Source: Pseudorhizobium pelagicum (GTDB lineage: Bacteria > Pseudomonadota > Alphaproteobacteria > Rhizobiales > Rhizobiaceae). From it: 64,000 nucleotides of DNA. The position numbers and the translations under genes were made by a program. Each line of letters opens with the position of its first letter. The stretch's first letter is position 1. The stretch is taken from the NCBI GenBank assembly GCA_000722615.1, contig JOKI01000006.1, positions 20,770 to 84,769 on the forward strand, given 5' to 3'. Below, in pieces: positions 52,741 to 62,501 of this stretch. Under the pieces are notes generated by a model, which saw only the letters and a program-made list of their open reading frames with translations, ran no database searches and was not told where the DNA came from.

Positions 52741-53079
52741 TTAAAGGGTCAAGTAACTGACGGTTACGCCCAATAGCTGCTTACCGTCCGGTGACCATGT
52801 CGAATTGATGCTCATGCTGTAAGAAATTGATCGAAACATTCGCCGGACGGCGCCTCGAGCCGGAAACTTTGGACCATTCTTGCGGATAGAGTATTGGGCT
52901 GCCACCCTCTTCTTGCCATCTCTCTCGACACTGGGATTGGCGCTGCTAAACCGCTCATGGACGTCAAACCCTTGGGCTTCGAACCATGCTGTTGCATGGG
53001 ATAAATCCTGGTCTGAGCCCAGCAGGCGGAACATGCAGCCTGCTGCTTCGGCGTCGTTCTGTATTCGCTCCCAGTTCAT
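52741..53079 (-). CDS. Hypothetical protein
   Basis: A 112-residue soluble protein with no export signal. N-terminal half is acidic and helical (DAEAAGCMFRLLGSDQDLSHATAWF); the C-terminal half is beta-like (STWSPDGKQLLGVTVSYLTL). No clear ribosome-binding site precedes ATG 53079; a VEXDGKKRVAAQYS-like strand region is conserved-looking. No family recognised. Confidence 0.5.
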   Translation of the reverse strand: MNWERIQNDAEAAGCMFRLLGSDQDLSHATAWFEAQGFDVHERFSSANPSVERDGKKRVAAQYSIRKNGPKFPARGAVRRMFRSISYSMSINSTWSPDGKQLLGVTVSYLTL

Positions 53080-53359
53080 CCATAGGAGGCGCTCGTCTGA
53101 CGAGAGATCGGCTGGAACGGCTTTCAGGACTCAGCGTCGGGAAACTCCCACGCCGCAACCTGTTTTACCGCCGTCATTTCTCGCTCGTGCACGACCCGAA
53201 TAGGCGGCATTCCTGGGTCGGGTTGTGACACAACGGTCACCCATGCGAGCTCGCTTCCATCGTAAGCATAACCGAAGAATTGGTAGGCAAGAAAGCAAGA
53301 TTAACGAAAATGCTGACCCCAATGTGGCGATAAAGCACGGGGGGATGGCTGCCTCTCGA

Positions 53360-53953
53360 TCAGGGTTTCCAGGAGCTGCCAATCGCTGCGGGTTCATCGA
53401 CTCCGTCAGGAAGATCGGTGAACCTTCGCGCATCCTCAAGCCTTCTGCCGGGTTTGGTGGGATGAAGCATTTCATCGATCACCTCGTCAGCTGATGCGAT
53501 GACGCCCAGATTTTCCAATCCACGGAGCAGCCCCACGGTTGAGATCAGGTGGAGATTCGGCGGTCTGTTGAACACCCTCAGGCCAGCGTCCTCGAATAGG
53601 ATCGCGACAGGTTCATTGGCCTTGAGATAGCGTTCGAGGCCTCCTTCGTCGGAGACGAAGTCGACCATCGCGAGTTCTCCTGCGTTTTTCTTGAGCTTTT
53701 GGCCAAGCCGCCGCTTTTGCCGTTCGTCCTCACCTATGTCCGTCCGCTCGATCAGGAAAGGTGGAGAGTTGCCATCGATGAAATCTTTCACTTCGGCGTC
53801 TTTGAGGTAGGAAAGATCGCTGGTGAGTTCGTCGTAGACTGCATCAACGATAACAATCTGCATGTCCAGCTCGAGTAGGAGATCAAGTCGACCAGCCACC
53901 CACAGGCTATTGATCGGACCGGCATCGGGTAGGATGATCGTGCATCTCCTCAT
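53360..53953 (-). CDS. PIN-like toxin (VapC-type)
   Basis: The 197-residue protein begins with ATG 53953, overlapping the antitoxin stop (ATGA). Its start CTIILPDAGPINSLWVAGRL has the first PIN-domain Asp, and VDAVYDELTSDL gives the second acidic residue. PIN toxins are Mg-dependent ribonucleases. The protein is longer than a typical VapC (130 residues), so it may be one of the large PIN-like proteins linked to RHH antitoxins. A TTG start at 53965 is rejected. Confidence 0.75.
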   Translation of the reverse strand: MRRCTIILPDAGPINSLWVAGRLDLLLELDMQIVIVDAVYDELTSDLSYLKDAEVKDFIDGNSPPFLIERTDIGEDERQKRRLGQKLKKNAGELAMVDFVSDEGGLERYLKANEPVAILFEDAGLRVFNRPPNLHLISTVGLLRGLENLGVIASADEVIDEMLHPTKPGRRLEDARRFTDLPDGVDEPAAIGSSWKP

Positions 53954-54282
53954 CCAGCCCTCCAAAGCTTCGCGAAGGTGGCAGCCTGGTTCTCGATTTC
54001 GTGTGCCGGAGGGAGCGGCATGGGAAGGTCAGCATCACCCAGCGCGACGAGCAGGTCGGCGTAGTCCCTCAGACCGAGGCGGCGAACAGCCTCTCGTCTG
54101 GAGAGCAGCCCTTTTGAGTAAGCCAGGAGTGGGTCCTCGTCGGAGATTTCCCTCTCTGGTTCAGTGATTGCTTCAAAATGCTCGCGCACGATCGCCGTCA
54201 TAGTCGTTCGATTTTGCGCAGCGTAAGCTCGAACCTTGGCAACCAATTCATCTGGTAGGTTCATTGTCGTGTTCTTCAACAT
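53950..54282 (-). CDS. Ribbon-helix-helix antitoxin (VapB-like)
   Basis: A 110-residue protein starting at ATG 54282 with GAGGGG upstream. The N-terminus KNTTMNLPDELVAKVRAYAA is a CopG/MetJ-like ribbon-helix-helix; the C-terminal RREAVRRLGLRDYADLLVAL would bind the toxin. It is coupled to the PIN-like gene. It probably represses its own promoter. Confidence 0.8.
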   Translation of the reverse strand: MLKNTTMNLPDELVAKVRAYAAQNRTTMTAIVREHFEAITEPEREISDEDPLLAYSKGLLSRREAVRRLGLRDYADLLVALGDADLPMPLPPAHEIENQAATFAKLWRAG

Positions 54283-54618
54283 CGAGCAACCCCTCGTTGG
54301 CTTCACATATATATGCGGCCTTCACCGCGCTGGCAAGGCTCATGCCGACATGGGCCCTCGCGAACTCTTCGAGACCGCACGCGTCGGACCTTCTTCTGTC
54401 TCAAAGGCAGGGTCTGGGAAGATCGGTCTGTATTCTACATTTGAGTGAGTGGCTGGCGTCGGAGGGGGACAAGCATATCGGGCTTCAGCTTCCGGCCTGC
54501 TCTTCGCCATCTCCAACATGCAGATCAATAATGTAACCACGGCTTGGGGGCAAAAGCGGGCTAAGGCAGCGTTGCGCCAGCACTGCAATTGCCTTCGGCA
54601 AGCGGCAAGAATAATATA

Positions 54619-55356
54619 TCAATCCTGTGCGGTCGGGCGCACGACGATGCTGCCGATTTCGACGCCGTTGGGTTGTTCGATTGCGAAGGCTATCGCCCGT
54701 GCAATCGCATCAGGTGAAATGGCAAGCTCTTCCTTGCGCTTTAGGATCGCTGCCCTGATGTCCGGATCGGCTATGGCGGCATCCGCGAAAGTCGTGTCGA
54801 TGAAACCTGGCGATATTTCCGTCACGCGCAGGTTTTGGCCCGATTCCTGCCGCAGTGCTTCGGTGGCTGTCCGCAATGCATTCTTGGTCGCAGCGTAGAC
54901 GCCCATCGTCGGCACGATTTTGATGCCAGCCGTTGATATGACGTTGATAACGTGCCCGCTATCCTGGCGACGAAACACGGGCAAGGCCGCAGCAATGCCG
55001 TAGAGCGCACCCTTCAGGTTTACGTCGATCATGGCTTCCCAGTCATCGACCTTCAGAGCGTCGAAACGCGAGAGCGGGCCGATCCCCGCATTGTTTATGA
55101 TGACATCAAGCCGCCCGAACCGCTCGCAGGCACGCTTGACCAGCCTGTCCAGATCAGCGTGTCTGGTGACGTCGGTTGCCAGATAGTTGGCTTCGCCGCC
55201 CGCCGCTTCGATCTCTCCTGCCACAGCGGCGATCTCCACTTCGCTTCGCGCGCCAAGCACAAGCCGGGCACCGCGCGCCGCCAGATGAAGAGCGGTTGCC
55301 CGCCCGATGCCCCGCCCGGCGCCGGTGATGGCGACGATCTTGTTCTCTATGGTCAT
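54619..55356 (-). CDS. Short-chain dehydrogenase/reductase
   Basis: The 245-residue classical SDR has TGAGRGIGRATA, NNAG, and the catalytic S (VISTAG), Y and K (YAATKNAL). GGAG lies just upstream of ATG 55356. It is divergent from the AraC-type gene 73 bases away, which suggests that the regulator controls it. Substrate unknown. Confidence 0.92.
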   Translation of the reverse strand: MTIENKIVAITGAGRGIGRATALHLAARGARLVLGARSEVEIAAVAGEIEAAGGEANYLATDVTRHADLDRLVKRACERFGRLDVIINNAGIGPLSRFDALKVDDWEAMIDVNLKGALYGIAAALPVFRRQDSGHVINVISTAGIKIVPTMGVYAATKNALRTATEALRQESGQNLRVTEISPGFIDTTFADAAIADPDIRAAILKRKEELAISPDAIARAIAFAIEQPNGVEIGSIVVRPTAQD

Positions 55357-55429
55357 GATATGGCTCCATTTTCTCAATGAAAAGCCAGACCTATGCGACG
55401 CCGGCCGGATGATCTATGCTCGGATAGCC

Positions 55430-56350
55430 ATGTCTTTATCGCAATCCGCCGAAATCACTCCCGACCCCTTCTCCGAGGTTCTTGCGGCGCTCGGCGCGCG
55501 AAGCGTTCGCGGGACCGGCCTCGAAGCGGCGGGAGACTGGGCACTTTCCTTCGACGGGCGAACGCGATTGAAGTTTGTCGCCGTCACGAAAGGCCGATGC
55601 TGGCTTCTGCTTCCGGATCATTCCCCGACTACGCTTGTGGAAGGCGACGTCGTTCTCATCAGCAACACGCGCTACACCGTGGCGAGTGACCCGGCGGTCG
55701 AACCGATCGATGGCATGCCGCTCTACGCTTCGCCAGGCCACGACATGGTGCGCCTCGGCGCTGGAGACGAGACGGCTTTGATGGGCGGCGGCAGCGGCTT
55801 TGCGGATGGCAGCGCCGCCATCGTTCTGGATGCGCTCCCGAGCTTTCTGCGCGTCGACCGGACCTCTTCGACCGCCGAGGCTGTCGCAAGGACGCTGGGA
55901 TTCCTGAGGACGGAGGTCGGCAGCGCGGAACTCGGTGGTTCGCTCATCGCCGACCGATTGGCCGAAATCCTGGTGGTCGCGGCCGTCCGGGCTTTCGTGG
56001 CCACCACTCCGACGGCCACTGTGGGCTGGATCACCGCACTGGCGGACCCGCGGATCGGCAAGGCCCTCAGACTGCTGCATGGCGATGTTGCGCGTCGTTG
56101 GACGGTGCCGATCATGGCATCGGAGGTCGGCATGTCACGCTCGGCGTTCACGCAGCGCTTCACGGAGCGTGTCGGCCGCCCACCTCTCGACTACCTGACC
56201 CGCTGGCGCATGGTTCTGGCGCAGCGAAAGCTGAATGCGGGTCAGTCCGTCGCGGCAGTTGCCACGGCAGTCGGCTACAACTCGCAAAGCGCCTTTTCGC
56301 ATGCCTTCAAACGAACCTTAGGGCGCACGCCACGGTCGGATGACTACTGA
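55430..56350 (+). CDS. AraC-family transcriptional regulator
   Basis: A 306-residue protein with an N-terminal cupin-like sensor domain (about 1-175; KFVAVTKGRCWLLLPDHSPT, LVEGDVVLISN) and two C-terminal AraC HTH motifs (about 205-300; ASEVGMSRSAFTQRFTE, AVATAVGYNSQSAFSHAFKR). It fits the AraC/cupin_6 group, which responds to small aromatic or carbonyl compounds and often activates a divergent SDR. Confidence 0.92.
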   Translation: MSLSQSAEITPDPFSEVLAALGARSVRGTGLEAAGDWALSFDGRTRLKFVAVTKGRCWLLLPDHSPTTLVEGDVVLISNTRYTVASDPAVEPIDGMPLYASPGHDMVRLGAGDETALMGGGSGFADGSAAIVLDALPSFLRVDRTSSTAEAVARTLGFLRTEVGSAELGGSLIADRLAEILVVAAVRAFVATTPTATVGWITALADPRIGKALRLLHGDVARRWTVPIMASEVGMSRSAFTQRFTERVGRPPLDYLTRWRMVLAQRKLNAGQSVAAVATAVGYNSQSAFSHAFKRTLGRTPRSDDY

Positions 56351-56756
56351 CAGGCTTTGCGATGGTTGTCGGAGCCATGACTCCTGTCCACCGTCGCCGG
56401 TCGTGGATTGGGAATTCCCTGCCGCACTTGCCGGCGACAGCCATCGCCGTCGTTGCCCGCCAGCGGCGGACTTTTTTCCACCTCATCTCCGTCATGGTAG
56501 CGTACTCGTTCAATGACTGAGAGGGTGAGCATTCTGTCGGCGCATTGTGCCGAGTGGGATAAGGTCCTTCCACGAAATTCTTGATCGCGGCATCCAACCT
56601 CCGCTTACAATGCTGCAGCCAAACCTTGGCGAACAGAAGTGGAGAAATGGTGGCAAGTCGGAAAGGGCCGAGGAGCGCCCCTTGCTGGAGGCGCCACAGG
56701 CTCATCGAGAGAGGCGTGCTATCATACATCGACAGTGGTCGAGTGAGGACTTGCAG
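56351..56756. other. Intergenic region, no gene recognised
   Basis: About 400 bases between the AraC-type and WYL-type genes, read in the same direction. No family, terminator or repeat was identified. Confidence 0.4.
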
Positions 56757-57476
56757 ATGTCGAGAACGAGTCGACTGTTTGAAATGCTGAGCGTGCTTCG
56801 CGCACGACGCGTCCCGGTCACCGCCACCGACCTGGCGTCTGAACTTGGGATATCTCCGAGAAGCGTCTACCGAGATATCGAGACCTTGCGGCTCCTTGGA
56901 GCGCCTCTCGACGGACAGGCGGGCGTTGGCTATCGTCTGAAGGAAGGATTTTTCCTTCCTCATTTTGCCTTTTCGGCAGACGAACTGGATGCCCTCATCC
57001 TCGGTTTGGAATGGGTGCAGCAGCGAGCCGATCCTGCTTTGGCTCAAAGCGGCAACAGCGCTTTGGCCAAGATACTTTCGGCAAGGGCGGGCGGCGCCAT
57101 GTCTGGTGCCGCATCATCGCCTCTGTTGATCGCCGCCACGGCGTCCGAGCGGACGGATCCAGGGCATGTCATGCCAATGAGAGACGCTATCCGTCGGCAA
57201 CGGAAGGCTATCATCGACTACGAGGACGCGTCTGGCTCCCTGTCGAACCGAACCATCTGGCCGTTTGCTGTCGTCTATTTTGATGATGTGCGTATTCTCG
57301 CGGCCTGGTGCGAACATAGGTCGGCCTTCCGACACTTCCGGGTGGATCGTGTCCGGGCTATCAACCTACTGGAGGAGCGCTATCCAGAACGCCGCCATTC
57401 TCTCATGAAGCGCTGGCAAGAGCAGGATCGTGACTGGCGTTCGCTGCTGACAGTTTCTGACGCAAGGAGACGGTAG
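56757..57476 (+). CDS. YafY/WYL-domain transcriptional regulator
   Basis: The 239-residue protein has an N-terminal DeoR-like HTH (about 1-60; LFEMLSVLRARRVPVTATDL, ISPRSVYRDIETLR) and a C-terminal WYL-type sensor domain (about 140-225; AIIDYEDASGS, RTIWPFAVVYFDDVRILAAW). The WYL motif itself is modified. GAGG precedes ATG 56757. It is followed by a DUF1330-like gene, a common pair in rhizobia. Confidence 0.9.
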   Translation: MSRTSRLFEMLSVLRARRVPVTATDLASELGISPRSVYRDIETLRLLGAPLDGQAGVGYRLKEGFFLPHFAFSADELDALILGLEWVQQRADPALAQSGNSALAKILSARAGGAMSGAASSPLLIAATASERTDPGHVMPMRDAIRRQRKAIIDYEDASGSLSNRTIWPFAVVYFDDVRILAAWCEHRSAFRHFRVDRVRAINLLEERYPERRHSLMKRWQEQDRDWRSLLTVSDARRR

Positions 57477-57522
57477 CTTTGATGAAGCCCTCACTTTCGG
57501 TGCCCTATCAGAGGATGATTCA

Positions 57523-57894
57523 ATGGTTGCCTTCTCACCTGCCGCGTTCGCCGATTTCCTCACCACCAACGATGACACCGCCATCGTGATGCTGAACCTG
57601 TTGAGGTTCGATCCCGATGGCGGCCGTGAACGCCATCTCGAGTATCTGAAAATGGCTGAACCCATTTTGGATCGCTTCGGTGCAAAAATCCTCTTCCGTG
57701 GCGACGGTCTTCCTGTCCTGACGGTGGGTGATACACAGGGATGGGATGCCGTTCTGCTAGTGCAATACCCGAACCGAACAGCCTTCAAGGCGATGGTCGA
57801 CGATCCGGAGTATCAAGCCGCCTTCCAGGTCGGAAAATCTGCGCTGAGAGACATCATACTGCAACCCTTGAAGCAATCCGCGAATCTCATGTGA
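57523..57894 (+). CDS. DUF1330/dimeric alpha-beta barrel family protein
   Basis: A 123-residue protein with the EthD/DUF1330 barrel pattern: AIVMLNLLRFDPDGGRERHLEY, then GWDAVLLVQYPNRTAFKAM and DDPEYQAAFQVGKSALRD. Such proteins are small cytoplasmic dimers of unknown activity. It lies 46 bases after the WYL regulator gene and is probably its target. Confidence 0.85.
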   Translation: MVAFSPAAFADFLTTNDDTAIVMLNLLRFDPDGGRERHLEYLKMAEPILDRFGAKILFRGDGLPVLTVGDTQGWDAVLLVQYPNRTAFKAMVDDPEYQAAFQVGKSALRDIILQPLKQSANLM

Positions 57895-58463
57895 GACAGG
57901 CATCGTTCGGCCGGTTGATCACGGTTCGACCATGACTACCGTTGAACGCGCGTAATCGCATGTTGCTTCATGGTCAACCGCGGCACTCTCGCGCCAACCT
58001 GCTCACCCGCGCAAGGCCGGTATGGGCCGATGGCTCGGATCGTCCCACTGCCGACAACAGCTTAAATGAACCCGAAAATGACTGCTGCGCCTTGAACGCG
58101 CAGCGGCTTCAAACGCGATGGGTCAACAGTCTACAAAGCGACGCGTGATCCGCGGCGACGATCAGGCCGACGACCATCCAAATGAGCTTGTCACCTATGT
58201 CCGACTGGAGAAGCGACATGGCCCCGGGCGGCACGACCATCCAGCCTGATAGCCAGTCACCCGACCGCACGCGCAGGCCAGCTTCACGGATGATGACGCG
58301 AACGTCATTTCAGCGCCATCGGGTGGACAAGGCATCCCGTAATTCTGGCACTGGCATCACCGACTATGACCTCTTTAACTATGCAACTCGTTTCACCACG
58401 ACAGGCCGCGCCGCCTTGTGTACCCGTTCGGATCCGTATGCCATCCCGAGATAGGAAACGACG
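57895..58463. other. Gene-free stretch, no gene recognised
   Basis: About 570 bases. Short frames exist (57942-58148, 58182-58454), but none has a start signal or a recognised pattern. It may contain decayed sequence and the promoter of the secreted-protein gene. Confidence 0.4.
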
Positions 58464-60044
58464 ATGACGCATATCCGGCCTGTTTTGTCCGGGCTTCTTG
58501 CTTTGGCTCTGTCCGCCACATCCTTCAGCAACGCCTCTGCGCAAGCCGTCCGAACCTACGTGGAAACCTTCGACGGGCCGGATCCGTCAGTCATGCTGAA
58601 CGGTGTGGTCGACTACGGTGCCGACGGTGGCTGGGCCGTTCGCATCGACGACGGGGCACTGGAACTCTTGAACACGACGGAGGGAGACGCTGTTCGCTAC
58701 TACACCACGCCCACAGTCTCCTACCCGGGCAGCATGCGCATTTCACGAACTGATGGAGCAACAATCCAGGTCGACGTTCGCGTCGATGCCGATTTCCGTG
58801 CAGGCGCTGGGCTGATCGGCGGGTTCGATCATCAAAAGAAGGATTATCTCCTCTTTGCGGTAGGTCCCGCTCAGCAGGCATATGTTCTGGCCCGCACCAA
58901 CGGCAAAGCCAGAATTCTCGTGGCAACCCACCACGACGCAGTGAAAACAGCCCAGACCAACCGGCTGAAGGTTTCGCGAGAAGGAGGCGGACTGCGGTTT
59001 GACGTCAACGACAGTCACGTTCTGACGATTGATCGGGAAGACGTGCCAGGCGCCGGGATCGGTCTGGGCGCTTTCGGTCGTGGTTCATTCTCCTTCGACA
59101 ACGTCAACATCAGTGATCCCATCCCCGCTTCTAAGGGGCTGCGGGCAGTCGACCTGACGGGGTTGGCTTCCCACACCATGGAGGCGGCCAAATGCGACCT
59201 TCCGGTCCCGACCGCCAAAGCCAAAATCGTTGTGTTCGGAACCTACGAAGGCGAAGCGCTGTCCTCGGTGGCATTGGCCGGTGTGGACAAGGAAACCACA
59301 GCAACGGAATTCCTGATCGAGGAAGGCGCCGATCCACTGTACGTTGTCGTCCACTCAAGGAGTTCAATGCTGTCGCTATTTACCGGAGCCACCGACCGCG
59401 TGGAGCGACTGGTCCTTCTCTCCTCTGGCAACGGAAGAAAAGGCGCAACGGGTACTGGCGTGGCCGGGATCGAACGGGAGCGCACAGTCTTTGGTGGAAG
59501 GTGTGCTTCCGGCTTTCATGATCTGAACACCGTCGCAGCAATCACTGCTCGCTCCTCTATCGCCAAGGCGCTCGGGCGAGCGCCCGACGCGGTCTTCGGG
59601 TCATATGAAGCAAAGCGGGTCAGCCTTCCTTCTGGAGAAATCGAGAAAAGCCGAGCAGGTTCATTGCCCGCGCCTGCGGGATTCGATGCCGAAGTCTGGC
59701 ACGATGGCAGTCGTTTCTATCCCGCCGGTCTGCTGCGGGTCAATCTCGACGGGATCGTCAGCCAAGCAGAACCGCGTCCTTACGACATCCTGCCCAGCAA
59801 GCTCGGTATCGCTCAGTTGATCGGCCTGGGAGCTATCGAGAAGATGACCGACGGAGCCTTCAAGATCGTTAAGCCGATCACTCATTATCCGGCCGCGCTG
59901 ACCGGCGCTCACGCCGTCACCTTTGTACTGGCGGCCGGCGTTGCCAAGCCCGGCGGCGATCCGGGCCATTCATGCGTTTTCTCCGAGGAGAGTGGAGAAA
60001 TGGTCTCCGCCAGCGCTCTGTGCCGCGCCCGGACAGCGCAGTGA
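58464..60044 (+). CDS. Secreted protein with concanavalin-like N-terminal domain
   Basis: The 526-residue exported protein has a signal peptide (about 1-27, ending SNASAQ). Residues 30-215 look like a laminin-G or DUF1080-type jelly roll (YVETFDG, GAGLIGGFDHQKKDYLLFA, SFDNVNISDP). The C-terminal 300 residues match nothing I recognise; they contain a DLNTVAAITARSSIAKAL segment and an EVWHDGSRFYPAGLL segment. It could be a polysaccharide- or surface-binding protein. A lipoprotein gene follows. Confidence 0.65.
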   Translation: MTHIRPVLSGLLALALSATSFSNASAQAVRTYVETFDGPDPSVMLNGVVDYGADGGWAVRIDDGALELLNTTEGDAVRYYTTPTVSYPGSMRISRTDGATIQVDVRVDADFRAGAGLIGGFDHQKKDYLLFAVGPAQQAYVLARTNGKARILVATHHDAVKTAQTNRLKVSREGGGLRFDVNDSHVLTIDREDVPGAGIGLGAFGRGSFSFDNVNISDPIPASKGLRAVDLTGLASHTMEAAKCDLPVPTAKAKIVVFGTYEGEALSSVALAGVDKETTATEFLIEEGADPLYVVVHSRSSMLSLFTGATDRVERLVLLSSGNGRKGATGTGVAGIERERTVFGGRCASGFHDLNTVAAITARSSIAKALGRAPDAVFGSYEAKRVSLPSGEIEKSRAGSLPAPAGFDAEVWHDGSRFYPAGLLRVNLDGIVSQAEPRPYDILPSKLGIAQLIGLGAIEKMTDGAFKIVKPITHYPAALTGAHAVTFVLAAGVAKPGGDPGHSCVFSEESGEMVSASALCRARTAQ

Positions 60045-60171
60045 ACACCTTCGGCGCTTTGTTCGGTCGCATCGCGTCAGGAACGGTCGTTCTATCCTGC
60101 GCCTGCACGTTGCAAACTGCAGTGCTGTGCGACACTGTGCGTTTGATTAGGGACGCGATTGAGGACGCTTG

Positions 60172-60534
60172 ATGCGGCACATGACGTTGATCGTTTCGGC
60201 AATGGTCCTCGTCGGCTGCTCGGAAAATGACACCGATGGATGCCCGGCCAGGCCGCTGGCAGAGCTGACGACTGTCAGTGAGGCAGCCTTCTCTCGCTTC
60301 AACAACGACAAGATGTTCACTTCTCCCGTCGACCAACTCACTCCCCGTGCATCCGGATTTTCCTATCAGGCAAACATTCCTGGCTGGTTCGGCGTTCTTG
60401 AGGTCACTGACCAGGCAGGTACAATAGTCGCATCACTCTTCGCCATGGTGCCTTGCAACGGCGGGGTCGAGTTTGCTGTCGAATGGAAGAGACAAGCAGA
60501 CGGCACTGTGAAATCTGGCCTCAGCAAGGAGTGA
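60172..60534 (+). CDS. Hypothetical lipoprotein
   Basis: A 120-residue protein with a lipobox (LVGC, Cys15) after a short hydrophobic signal. The mature part has two further Cys (CPARPLAEL and MVPCNGGVEF) and a beta-rich middle. ATG 60172 is chosen; a TTG at 60169 would add one residue. It lies 127 bases after the secreted-protein gene on the same strand and could be co-transcribed. No family recognised. Confidence 0.65.
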   Translation: MRHMTLIVSAMVLVGCSENDTDGCPARPLAELTTVSEAAFSRFNNDKMFTSPVDQLTPRASGFSYQANIPGWFGVLEVTDQAGTIVASLFAMVPCNGGVEFAVEWKRQADGTVKSGLSKE

Positions 60535-60724
60535 TCTGGACCGGGTCTGGGATTGCGGTTGCCGCGTCCAGGCCGTCAGCCAAGCGGTCTGTGAATGGCT
60601 GACGGAGGGCAAGCCCATGGCGATGTAGCCGTTTCTCACCTTCTGTCGATGGCGAGGCGAACCTCGACGAAATCAACAGGATACCGTAGCCTCTTGCGAG
60701 GACGTCTCGAAGATTGGCGGGAAG

Positions 60725-61453
60725 ATGAGCGACGACGGGTATTTTTCTGAAGCTGTTGCGAAGACCTACGACGAGGTTCATGGCCGCCTTGATCCAGCTT
60801 TGATACACCAGACAGTTGAGGTGTTATACCAACTCGCGGAAGGCAAAGCGGTCTTGGAGTTCGCGATAGGCACCGGCAGGATTGCTCTACCCCTGTGCGA
60901 ACGGGGTTGCCCGGTCACCGGCGTCGAACTCTCGCGATCCATGGTGGCAGAGCTTACGAAGAAGAAAGCTGCGAGTGGTATCGACGTGCACATTGGCGAC
61001 ATGACCACGACGCGAGTGGAGGGAAAATTCTCGCTCGTTTTCCTCGTCTTCAACACCATTGACAATCTGACGACACAAGAGGCGCAGATTGCCTGCTTCC
61101 GCAATGCTGCTGAGCATCTGCAACCGGGCGGACGCTTCCTTATCGAAACGCAGGTACCTCCGATCCAGACGTTGCCGTTCGGCGAGAGCCTGTCTGCCTT
61201 CGCCTGTTCCCCTCGACACATGGGTGTCGACGACATCGATATCGCCACCCAATGCTACACCTCCAACCATGTCTGGATCGATGGTGACAGGATGACCTCA
61301 CTCACGATCCCCTTCCGCTACGTTTGGCCCTCTGAACTTGACCTCATGGCCAAGCTTGCCGGACTGGAGCTAGAACACCGGTGGAGTGATTGGGGGAAAT
61401 CGCCTTTCGATCGGCTGAGCAAAAGCCACATATCCGTCTGGCGAAAAACCTGA
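60725..61453 (+). CDS. SAM-dependent methyltransferase (class I)
   Basis: The 242-residue protein has a class I methyltransferase core: motif I VLEFAIGTGRIALPLCERG (about 41-59), motif II GVELS, DMTTTRVEGKFSLVFLVFNT and a C-terminal LAGLELEHRWSDW that matches UbiE/methyltransferase-25-like proteins. Substrate unknown. A decayed relative lies at 45500-45855. GGGAAG precedes ATG 60725. Confidence 0.9.
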   Translation: MSDDGYFSEAVAKTYDEVHGRLDPALIHQTVEVLYQLAEGKAVLEFAIGTGRIALPLCERGCPVTGVELSRSMVAELTKKKAASGIDVHIGDMTTTRVEGKFSLVFLVFNTIDNLTTQEAQIACFRNAAEHLQPGGRFLIETQVPPIQTLPFGESLSAFACSPRHMGVDDIDIATQCYTSNHVWIDGDRMTSLTIPFRYVWPSELDLMAKLAGLELEHRWSDWGKSPFDRLSKSHISVWRKT

Positions 61454-61617
61454 AGCCGCCTCGATACGACTGACTGCCGTCACAGCAACTAGCACGAACC
61501 GAAGATGTCCCTTCACGGGGTGATGAAGGTCGGTTTCGCGTCGATGACGGATTTTTTTCAGCTCAGGTCGACTGAGAAAACCAAAGGGTGCCCGGATCCG
61601 TCTTGGGATGGGTTGTG

Positions 61618-62052
61618 TCAATCTCTCGAACGTCCATCGCGGTAATCCGCGGGACCTTTGATCTCGATCTTATTGCCGAAAGGGTAGTGGATATAGAACG
61701 AGTGCCCCATACCCCGAGCACCACCATGATAGGCTTCCTGGATTATCGTGATGCCGTGGTCTTCCAGATGCGTACGCAGTGCTTCGTGGTCGAAAGGAGT
61801 GGTCGCTATGCAAATATGGTCGACATTGCGACCGCCCACCACCGAAGGAGCTGCTTTTCGCCCGCCGGGATCGGTTACATCCCACAATACGATCAGTGAT
61901 GAGCCGCACCAGACCTGCTCCATCCCCAGCGCAGGATAAGAATACCCGGGCCGGCACCCCAAAATCTCGATGTAGAACGTGAGGGCGCGGCTCATATCGT
62001 CGATCAGAAGAACGACGTGATCGATGCCCACGGGAGCGAATGGGATTGCCAT
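61618..62052 (-). CDS. VOC-family (glyoxalase/bleomycin-resistance-like) protein
   Basis: A 144-residue protein with two beta-alpha-beta-beta-beta modules: GIDHVVLLIDDMSRALTFYI at the start, then VDHICIATTPFDHEAL and MGHSFYIHYPFGNKIEIK. The conserved metal-ligand pattern (H in GIDHVV, H in VDHICI, E in KIEIK) is present. VOC enzymes bind a divalent metal and act on small carbonyl or aromatic compounds. ATG 62052 is chosen. Confidence 0.85.
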   Translation of the reverse strand: MAIPFAPVGIDHVVLLIDDMSRALTFYIEILGCRPGYSYPALGMEQVWCGSSLIVLWDVTDPGGRKAAPSVVGGRNVDHICIATTPFDHEALRTHLEDHGITIIQEAYHGGARGMGHSFYIHYPFGNKIEIKGPADYRDGRSRD

Positions 62053-62501
62053 GGCGAGTGCCCGATAAGATGAACTTGACTGCAATCAGACAGCAATTCG
62101 CCGGAGCTGTCGCCAAAATCCTGAAATTCAGCGACAAGTCGTAGCCTCCAAAAGCAGCGCCTGTAACTCCATGGCGGCCCTCTATCCCAAGATGGGCCAT
62201 ATCAACCGCAAGCTCAATGATCCCATCGGCTGGCAGATCCGCGTCCTTCGGTCGAGAACATGAAATTGAGGTGGTTTGCCTTCGACCATTCGAGCCGCTA
62301 TGCCAAGGCCGGCGATCAAAGCTGCCGACACCCGGGCAAGGCTTGGGGGTGCGGTTGTGGCCAAAGACAGGTCTCAGGCATGCGAGAGCTGACACCTCCT
62401 CCAGTTCACACAACGAGCTGTCATACCGTTTTCGCTCACCTCATAATCCATTATAGGCGAGCCTGCTGTGCTTGAGCGCTGGATTCGAAAGGAGGTCGTC
62501 C
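62053..62501. other. Intergenic region between two VOC genes, no gene recognised
   Basis: About 450 bases between divergent VOC genes. The minus frames here have plausible composition (for example ending at 62182) but no recognised family or start. It must contain promoters for both genes. Confidence 0.4.

Noticed and set aside
61553-61577. Hairpin CTCAG-GTCGA-CTGAG next to a T-run
   Set aside because: The T-run precedes the hairpin on the plus strand and gives an A-run on the minus strand, so it is not in terminator orientation.
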